DNA from: Porphyrobacter sp.
GTDB lineage: Bacteria; Pseudomonadota; Alphaproteobacteria; Sphingomonadales; Sphingomonadaceae
Assembly (NCBI GenBank): GCA_027533455.1
Contig: JAPZUC010000002.1
Span: 682,001-746,000, forward strand
Direction of reading: 5' to 3'
Length of the DNA stretch: 64,000 bases
Below are positions 59,269 to 64,000 of this stretch, in pieces (positions within the stretch are counted from its first letter, which is position 1; each line of letters opens with the position of its first letter). A model generated the notes under the pieces. That model was not told the DNA's origin. It searched no databases and saw only the letters and a list, made by a program, of their open reading frames with translations. Position numbers and translations under genes: made by a program.

Positions 59269-59931
59269 ATGAATCGCACCGCTCTCTCTGCTGTTGCAGC
59301 GCTTGCCTTCGCCGCTGGCGCCACCGCCTTTGCCCCCGCGCTGACCGCACAGGGCGCGCCGCAAGTGCCCGGCGTCAAGGACCCGTCGCGCATGACCGCC
59401 GGGACCTACGCCGCAGATCCCAATCACTCGCTGATCGGGTGGGAAGTTAGCCACTTCGGCTTCAACGACTATTTCGGCATCTTCGGAGATGTCGCGGGCA
59501 CACTCACCATCGATCCGGCCAACCCCAACACTGCCAAGGTCGATGTGACGATCCCTGTCGCCAATGTCACCACCGCCAGCAAGGCATTGACCGATCACCT
59601 GCTGCGTGCGGGTAAGGATGGCGGCAAGCCCGACTTCTTCGGCCCGGCCCCCGCAGCTGCCCGCTTCGTCTCGACGGCGGTCAAGGTCGATGCCAAAGAC
59701 GCAACCAAGGCAGCAATCACCGGCGATCTGACGCTGAACGGCGTCACCAAGCCGATCACCTTTGAGGCCGAATTCACCGGCGCGGGCAACAACCCCTTCA
59801 ACAAGAAGGCGACCATCGGCTTCGAGGCTGAAACCAGCATCAAGCGGTCCGACTTAGGCGTGAACTACGGCATCCCCTTCGTCAGCGACGAGGTAGAGCT
59901 CGACATCAGCGTGGCGTTCGAGAAGCAGTAA
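59269..59931 (+). CDS. YceI family exported protein
   Basis: The ATG at 59269, with GAGGAG upstream, opens a 220-residue protein with a signal peptide (LSAVAALAFAAGATAFAPALTAQ) and a YceI lipocalin-like domain: GTYAADPNHSLIGWEVSHFGFNDYFGIF (core DPNHSLIGWEVSHFGFNDYF), VDVTIPVANVTTASKAL and ITGDLTLNGVTKPITFEAEFTG. YceI proteins bind isoprenoid chains in a periplasmic beta barrel, such as octaprenyl derivatives. The longer open frame upstream overlaps ilvC in a different frame and is not used. Confidence 0.92.
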   Translation: MNRTALSAVAALAFAAGATAFAPALTAQGAPQVPGVKDPSRMTAGTYAADPNHSLIGWEVSHFGFNDYFGIFGDVAGTLTIDPANPNTAKVDVTIPVANVTTASKALTDHLLRAGKDGGKPDFFGPAPAAARFVSTAVKVDAKDATKAAITGDLTLNGVTKPITFEAEFTGAGNNPFNKKATIGFEAETSIKRSDLGVNYGIPFVSDEVELDISVAFEKQ

Positions 59932-59978
59932 AAGCGCACTCGACTTGAACCATCCAATCGGGCAGGCCTGCATCCACG

Positions 59979-61130
59979 ATGCGCCTGTCCGATTGCCACA
60001 ATATCGAAGATTTCCGGAAGCTCGCCAAAGCGCGGCTGCCCTTCCCCGTGTTCGATTACATCGACGGCGCAGCCGATGACGAGCTGACAAAGGCAAGGAA
60101 CACGGCGTCTTTCGCCAGCGTCGATCTGGTGCCCGATGTGCTCGCGGGCGTGGCCGAGATCGACACCTCGTGCACTATCCTCGGGCGCGAATCCGCTTTG
60201 CCGCTGATGCTCTCGCCCACGGCAGTGCAGCGCGCCTTCCACTGGCAAGGCGAGACTGCGGTGGCGAAGGCTGCGGAGAAGTTCGGCCTGTGGTTCGGCA
60301 TATCGAGCCTTGCGACCCGCAGCATCGAGGAGATCGCCGCCCTCACCAATGGCCCCAAGCTGTTCCAGCTCTATGTCCACAAGGACAAGGGCCTGAACGC
60401 CAGCATGATCCAGCGGTGTCAGGCCTCCGGCTTCGATGCGCTGGCGCTCACAGTCGACACCATTGTTTCGGGCAAGCGCGAGCGGTGCCTGCGCTCCGGC
60501 TTCACCACGCCACCCCGCTTCACCCCCGCCAGCATGCTCAGCTATGCCACCCGCCCGCGCTGGACGCTCGATTACTTGCTGCGCGAGAAATTCCGCCTCC
60601 CCAATCTCGACACCCATGTCAGCGAGGGCACCGGCAAGGCCGTGAGCATCGCCGAGTATTTCAATACCATGCTCGATACCGCGATGGATTGGGACACTGC
60701 CGCGCGCATCCGGCAGGACTGGGGCGGCAAATTCGTGCTGAAAGGCGTGATGAGCGCCGGCGACGCGCGCCGCGCGGTGGAGATCGGGGCGGATGCGATC
60801 ATGATCTCCAACCACGGCGGCCGCCAGCTCGATGGCAGCCGCGCGCCCTTCGACCAGCTGCCCGAGATCGTCGATGCGGTAGGCGGAAAAATCGAGATCA
60901 TCTGCGATGGCGGCGTGCGGCGCGGCACCCATGTGCTCAAGGCCCTGTGCAGCGGCGCGACCTCGGCATCGGGCGGGCGGCTTTACCTCTATGCGCTCGC
61001 GGCGGCGGGGCAGGACGGGGTCGAGCGTGCGCTCGGCATCCTGAAGGATGAAATCGAGCGAGGCATGCGGCTGGCGGGGGTGACGCAGCTGGATCAATTG
61101 ACGCGCGAACGGATCCGGCATCGCAACTAG
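59979..61130 (+). CDS. FMN-dependent alpha-hydroxy-acid oxidase/dehydrogenase (LldD-like)
   Basis: A 383-residue TIM-barrel flavoprotein that oxidises L-lactate or related 2-hydroxy acids at the membrane. Typical features: FDYIDGAADDELTKARN, LSPTAVQRAFHWQGE, LFQLYVHKDKG and the catalytic histidine-arginine segment MISNHGGRQLDGSRAPFDQL. The phosphate-binding loop is CDGGVRRGTHVLKALCSGA. Whether the substrate is lactate, mandelate or glycolate cannot be decided by eye. It is separate from the YceI gene by 47 bases. Confidence 0.9.
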   Translation: MRLSDCHNIEDFRKLAKARLPFPVFDYIDGAADDELTKARNTASFASVDLVPDVLAGVAEIDTSCTILGRESALPLMLSPTAVQRAFHWQGETAVAKAAEKFGLWFGISSLATRSIEEIAALTNGPKLFQLYVHKDKGLNASMIQRCQASGFDALALTVDTIVSGKRERCLRSGFTTPPRFTPASMLSYATRPRWTLDYLLREKFRLPNLDTHVSEGTGKAVSIAEYFNTMLDTAMDWDTAARIRQDWGGKFVLKGVMSAGDARRAVEIGADAIMISNHGGRQLDGSRAPFDQLPEIVDAVGGKIEIICDGGVRRGTHVLKALCSGATSASGGRLYLYALAAAGQDGVERALGILKDEIERGMRLAGVTQLDQLTRERIRHRN

Positions 61131-61201
61131 CGGCGCGGCTGTCATACCATGGTAACTTTCCGCGCCTTGAGGCAGGATCGCATTTCAAGGGACCGCACAC
61201 C

Positions 61202-61666
61202 ATGATCAACGCCGCGCGCGCCTTTGCCTTCACTCTTCCCGCCCTCGCCCTGGTTCTAACGGCGTGCGGTTCCGAGCCTGAACAGCCGGGCAATGACGCC
61301 CAAAGCTATGCCGCGCGCATCGGGCAGGCCGGGGCGACACCGGTTGCGGAGCTACCGACCGCGCAGGGCACCGTCGCGCCGACCGTTGCGACCCCGCTCC
61401 CCGGTGCTGCTCCGGGGGCCTATGCGCCTGGCACTCTGACCGATCCTGCGGCGCAATCTTGCGGGGCGCCGCTGATGGGGCCGTTCATCGGCAAGACCGC
61501 AGACCAAGCGACGCGGACGGCCATCGCAACCACCCTCGGCCGCACCGACAATCTGCGCTTCGTCGCGTTCGGGGGCAACGTGAGCGTCAACCCCAACCCG
61601 GCCAATCCGCGCCTGTCGATCATGCTTGATGCGCAGAACATCATCCGCGATGCGCGCTGCGGCTGA
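61202..61666 (+). CDS. Lipoprotein with peptidase-inhibitor I78-like domain
   Basis: A 154-residue precursor with a lipobox (FTLPALALVLTAC), so lipidated on the cysteine at about residue 22. A proline/alanine-rich linker leads to a C-terminal domain CGAPLMGPFIGKTADQATRTA followed by NLRFVAFGGNVSVNPNPANPRLSIMLDAQNIIRDARCG (core NPNPANPRLSIMLDAQ). This arrangement matches inhibitor family I78 proteins, which may protect envelope proteins from serine proteases. The cysteines at both ends of the domain could form a disulfide. Assignment is moderately secure. Confidence 0.75.
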   Translation: MINAARAFAFTLPALALVLTACGSEPEQPGNDAQSYAARIGQAGATPVAELPTAQGTVAPTVATPLPGAAPGAYAPGTLTDPAAQSCGAPLMGPFIGKTADQATRTAIATTLGRTDNLRFVAFGGNVSVNPNPANPRLSIMLDAQNIIRDARCG

Positions 61667-61720
61667 CGCCTGCAGGCAACAGCGGCCATTCCCGGCTTGC
61701 GCGGCGCGCAATAATCGGCA

Positions 61721-61783
61721 ATGAGGCTCGCCATGACGGGACACGGACTTTCGCTGCTTCGACTTATGCGCCCTTGGGCGTAG
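61721..61783 (+). CDS. leuA leader peptide, leucine-rich
   Basis: A 20-codon reading frame, MRLAMTGHGLSLLRLMRPWA, ends at TAG 61781-61783, 87 bases before leuA. Five of 20 codons encode leucine, four of them within positions 10-15 (GLSLLRL). The next 40 bases can fold: GCCGCGC (61787-61793) pairs with GCGCGGC (61804-61810), and CCCTTGGG inside the peptide frame (61771-61778) with CCCAAGGG (61817-61824). This is the expected layout for ribosome-mediated attenuation by leucyl-tRNA supply. No T-rich terminator is visible, so the output step is uncertain. Confidence 0.6.
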   Translation: MRLAMTGHGLSLLRLMRPWA

Positions 61784-61870
61784 GAAGCCGCGCGTCAGGA
61801 ACAGCGCGGCACCGCTCCCAAGGGTAACCTGCCGCAGCTTCCCAGACCTTCTCGCGACGAGCTTCATTCC

Positions 61871-63559
61871 ATGCCCATGCTGAAAGAGCCTTCCGCCAAG
61901 TATCGCCCGTTCGGCCAGATCAACCTGCCCGATCGCCAGTGGCCCTCGAAGCTGATCGAAAAGGCCCCGCGCTGGCTCTCCACCGATTTGCGCGATGGCA
62001 ACCAGTCAATCATCGACCCGATGGATGCGGTGAAGAAGCGCCGCTTCTTCGATCTGCTGGTCGAAGTGGGACTGAAGGAAATCGAGGTCGGCTTCCCCAG
62101 TGCGGGCGCGACCGAGTTCGACTTCATCTCCGGCCTCGTGAGATCCGATGCGATCCCGGAAGACGTGATCGTGCAGGTGCTGACCCAAAGCCGCGAGGAT
62201 CTGATCCGCACCAGCTTCGCCAGCCTCGAAGGCGCGCGCGCAGCGATCGTCCACCTCTACAACGCGGTCAGCCCCGCATGGCGCGAAATCGTGTTCCGGA
62301 TGAGCAAGGACGAGGTGAAAGCGATCGCCGTTGCAGGCGCCAAGGTGATGCGCGATGAAGCCGCGCGCTATCCGGGCACCGACTGGCACTTCCAGTACTC
62401 GCCGGAAACCTTCTCCACCGCCGAGCTCGATTTCTCCATCGAAGTCTGCGCGGCGGTGATGGAAGTCCTCCAGCCAACCCCCGAACATCCCATCATCCTC
62501 AACCTCCCCGCCACGGTCGAGGCGGCGACGCCCAACATCTACGCCGACCAGATCGAGTATTTCGGGCGGCATCTGCCGAACCGCGAAGCCGCGATCCTCT
62601 CGCTCCACACCCACAACGACCGCGGCACCGGCGTAGCAGCAGCGGAGCTCGGGTTGATGGCGGGCGCGGACCGCGTGGAAGGCTGCCTGTTCGGCAATGG
62701 CGAGCGCACCGGCAATTGCTGCCTCGTGACGATGGCGCTCAATCTCTACACGCAGGGCGTCGACCCGGAGCTCGATTTTTCGGATATCGACCGGGTGATC
62801 GAGACCGTCACCTATTGCAACGATCTGCCCGTCCACCAGCGCCACCCCTATGGCGGCGAACTGGTCTACACCGCGTTCAGCGGCAGCCATCAGGACGCGA
62901 TCAAGAAGGGCTTCGAAGCGCGCGAGACGCAGAATAACGAGCAATGGCGCGTACCATACCTCCCCATCGATCCCGCCGATCTGGGGCGCAGCTATGAAGC
63001 GGTGATCCGTGTCAATTCGCAGTCCGGCAAGGGCGGGTTCGCCTGGGTTCTGGAGAAGGATCAGGGCCTCAAGTTGCCCAAGAAGATGCAGGCCGATTTC
63101 TCGAAGCACGTGCAAGCCATGGCCGATGAGTTGGGCCGCGAACTGGGCGCCGCCGACATCTGGGACGCCTTCCGCCGCGCCTATCACGTCAAGATCCACC
63201 CCAAGCACTTCCAGCTGGTCCGCTACGAGGAAAGCCGCGCGTCCGATGGCACGCGCATCTTCGCGGGCACCATCGCGGTGGACGGCGCGGAACGGTCTGT
63301 CTCGGGCCGCGGCAACGGGCTGATCTCCAGCGTCATGGGCACGCTGCGCGAGGCCTTCGGTGTCGAGCTTGAAGTGGTCGATTATACCGAACACGCGCTG
63401 GGCGCAGGCACTGATGCGCGGGCCGCCGCCTATCTCGAATGCCGCGCGCCTGATGGCCGCACCATCTGGGGCTGCGGGATCGACGAGGATATCGCCACCG
63501 CCAGCGTCCGCGCCGTGCTGTCGGCGGCCAATTCAGCTGTGGCCTCTCCCGCCGCCTGA
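61871..63559 (+). CDS. leuA: 2-isopropylmalate synthase (long form)
   Basis: Condenses acetyl-CoA with 2-oxoisovalerate, the committed step to leucine. The 562-residue length and N-terminal segment SAKYRPFGQINLPDRQWPSK mark the long, type-2 LeuA with a C-terminal allosteric leucine-binding domain. Catalytic-barrel motifs: STDLRDGNQSIIDPMDAVKK, SLHTHNDRGTGVAAAELGLMAGA and GCLFGNGERTGNCCLVTMAL. The C-terminal domain contains GHALGAGTDARAAAYL-like EHALGAGTDARAAAYLECRA. A second ATG two codons in is possible. It completes the ilv/leu module in this window. Confidence 0.96.
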   Translation: MPMLKEPSAKYRPFGQINLPDRQWPSKLIEKAPRWLSTDLRDGNQSIIDPMDAVKKRRFFDLLVEVGLKEIEVGFPSAGATEFDFISGLVRSDAIPEDVIVQVLTQSREDLIRTSFASLEGARAAIVHLYNAVSPAWREIVFRMSKDEVKAIAVAGAKVMRDEAARYPGTDWHFQYSPETFSTAELDFSIEVCAAVMEVLQPTPEHPIILNLPATVEAATPNIYADQIEYFGRHLPNREAAILSLHTHNDRGTGVAAAELGLMAGADRVEGCLFGNGERTGNCCLVTMALNLYTQGVDPELDFSDIDRVIETVTYCNDLPVHQRHPYGGELVYTAFSGSHQDAIKKGFEARETQNNEQWRVPYLPIDPADLGRSYEAVIRVNSQSGKGGFAWVLEKDQGLKLPKKMQADFSKHVQAMADELGRELGAADIWDAFRRAYHVKIHPKHFQLVRYEESRASDGTRIFAGTIAVDGAERSVSGRGNGLISSVMGTLREAFGVELEVVDYTEHALGAGTDARAAAYLECRAPDGRTIWGCGIDEDIATASVRAVLSAANSAVASPAA

Positions 63560-63630
63560 ACCCTGACGCGCTTGCACGGCGTCGCGTTTGCGCGCAGTCT
63601 TTCGGCCGGAGAGAGGGGAGAACACTCGCG

Positions 63631-64000
63631 ATGAAAGGCCTGCCGACCAATCCGGGCGTGCCCGCCGCGCCGACGCCGTCCGGCCCGCAGGTCGCGAGCG
63701 ACCTTGCGTGGCCCGATCTGACGGCTGCTCTGGCGGCGGGCTGGCGTGATTTTCTCGCCATGCCGCGCTTCGGACTGTTCTTCGGCGGGGTCTATGTCCT
63801 GGCCGGCCTCGCGATCGGCTGGGCAACCATGTCTGGCAGAAACCTCACATGGCTGATCCCCGCAATTGCCGGTTTTCCCTTGGTCGCACCCTTCGTCGCC
63901 GTCGGACTTTACGAAGCGAGCCGCAGGCGGGCGGGCCGCGAGCCACTGACATGGCGCGCAGTGCTCGGCGCGCTGAAAGGTCATGGCGACGACCAGATCC
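63631..64000 (+). CDS. DUF2189 membrane protein, N-terminal part
   Basis: The ATG at 63631 opens a frame that continues past the window end; 123 codons are visible. It shows two hydrophobic segments (FFGGVYVLAGLAIGWATMSG and LIPAIAGFPLVAPFVAVGLY) after a proline-rich start. LTAALAAGWRDFLAMPRFGLF and [22 protein letters not shown] match DUF2189, a family of polytopic inner-membrane proteins related to cytochrome c oxidase accessory proteins. The function is unknown. GAGAGGGGAG precedes the start by about ten bases. Confidence 0.8.
   Translation, partial: MKGLPTNPGVPAAPTPSGPQVASDLAWPDLTAALAAGWRDFLAMPRFGLFFGGVYVLAGLAIGWATMSGRNLTWLIPAIAGFPLVAPFVAVGLYEASRRRAGREPLTWRAVLGALKGHGDDQI

Overview
The window is a gene-dense, high-GC chromosomal segment from an alphaproteobacterium. 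Gene content and protein style (long LeuA, RibB with an N-terminal helix-turn-helix, DUF4170, paired Coq4 proteins, DUF2059, DUF3008, frequent ATGA/TGATG junctions) suggest Sphingomonadales, most likely Erythrobacteraceae. That placement is my inference; there is no rRNA here to confirm it. No insertion sequence, prophage, CRISPR array or plasmid gene is visible. About 70 protein genes and one tRNA cover almost all of the sequence.

Layout. 1-5.5 kb: translation and housekeeping (rplY, pth, ychF), small hypothetical genes, an exported nucleotide pyrophosphatase-like enzyme and a RidA-family protein. 5.6-13.7 kb: mutL divergent from the cell-elongation operon mreB-mreC-mreD-mrdA-rodA, then tRNA-Lys(CTT). 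13.7-17.8 kb: a Rieske oxygenase divergent from ribB-ribH. A perfect 14-bp inverted repeat lies exactly over the ribB start, and RibB itself carries a Cro/XRE-like DNA-binding domain. A small unrecognised ORF and a MarR-like regulator follow. 17.8-22.6 kb: eno and a four-gene YqjD/YqjE-like membrane stress cluster, DUF4170, an acetyltransferase, and a near-consensus parS site in a convergent gap. 22.6-32.9 kb: greA, carA-(small exported protein)-carB, yqeY-like, dnaG and rpoD. 33-39.3 kb: a frameshifted DUF2059 gene, a sterol desaturase-like enzyme, rpiB-glyA-small membrane protein-nrdR-trmJ, then rpsD with its own promoter and a strong bidirectional terminator. 39.3-47.8 kb (minus strand): tgt-chorismate mutase, two tandem outer-membrane beta-barrel genes, a YadGH-like ABC-2 transporter, queA, an exported cyclophilin, coaD, ispA and xseB. 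47.8-55.3 kb: two membrane proteins, purL, DUF3052, two tandem Coq4 paralogues, and serB/miaA, which diverge with overlapping start codons. 55.3-63.6 kb: branched-chain amino acid synthesis (ilvB, ilvN, ilvC, leuA) interleaved with small exported proteins, a YceI protein and an alpha-hydroxy-acid oxidase. leuA has a leucine-rich leader peptide. The window ends inside a DUF2189 membrane protein.

How the genes fit together: most of the segment is core metabolism and information processing. tgt and queA belong to queuosine synthesis; ilvB/ilvN/ilvC/leuA form a split branched-chain module; ribB-ribH form a two-gene riboflavin unit; and mre-mrd-rod build the elongasome. The most unusual signals are the apparently self-regulating RibB with a palindrome over a possibly leaderless start, the leuA leader peptide, the parS-like site, the start-codon overlap of serB and miaA, and the extra gene coupled by overlapping codons between carA and carB.
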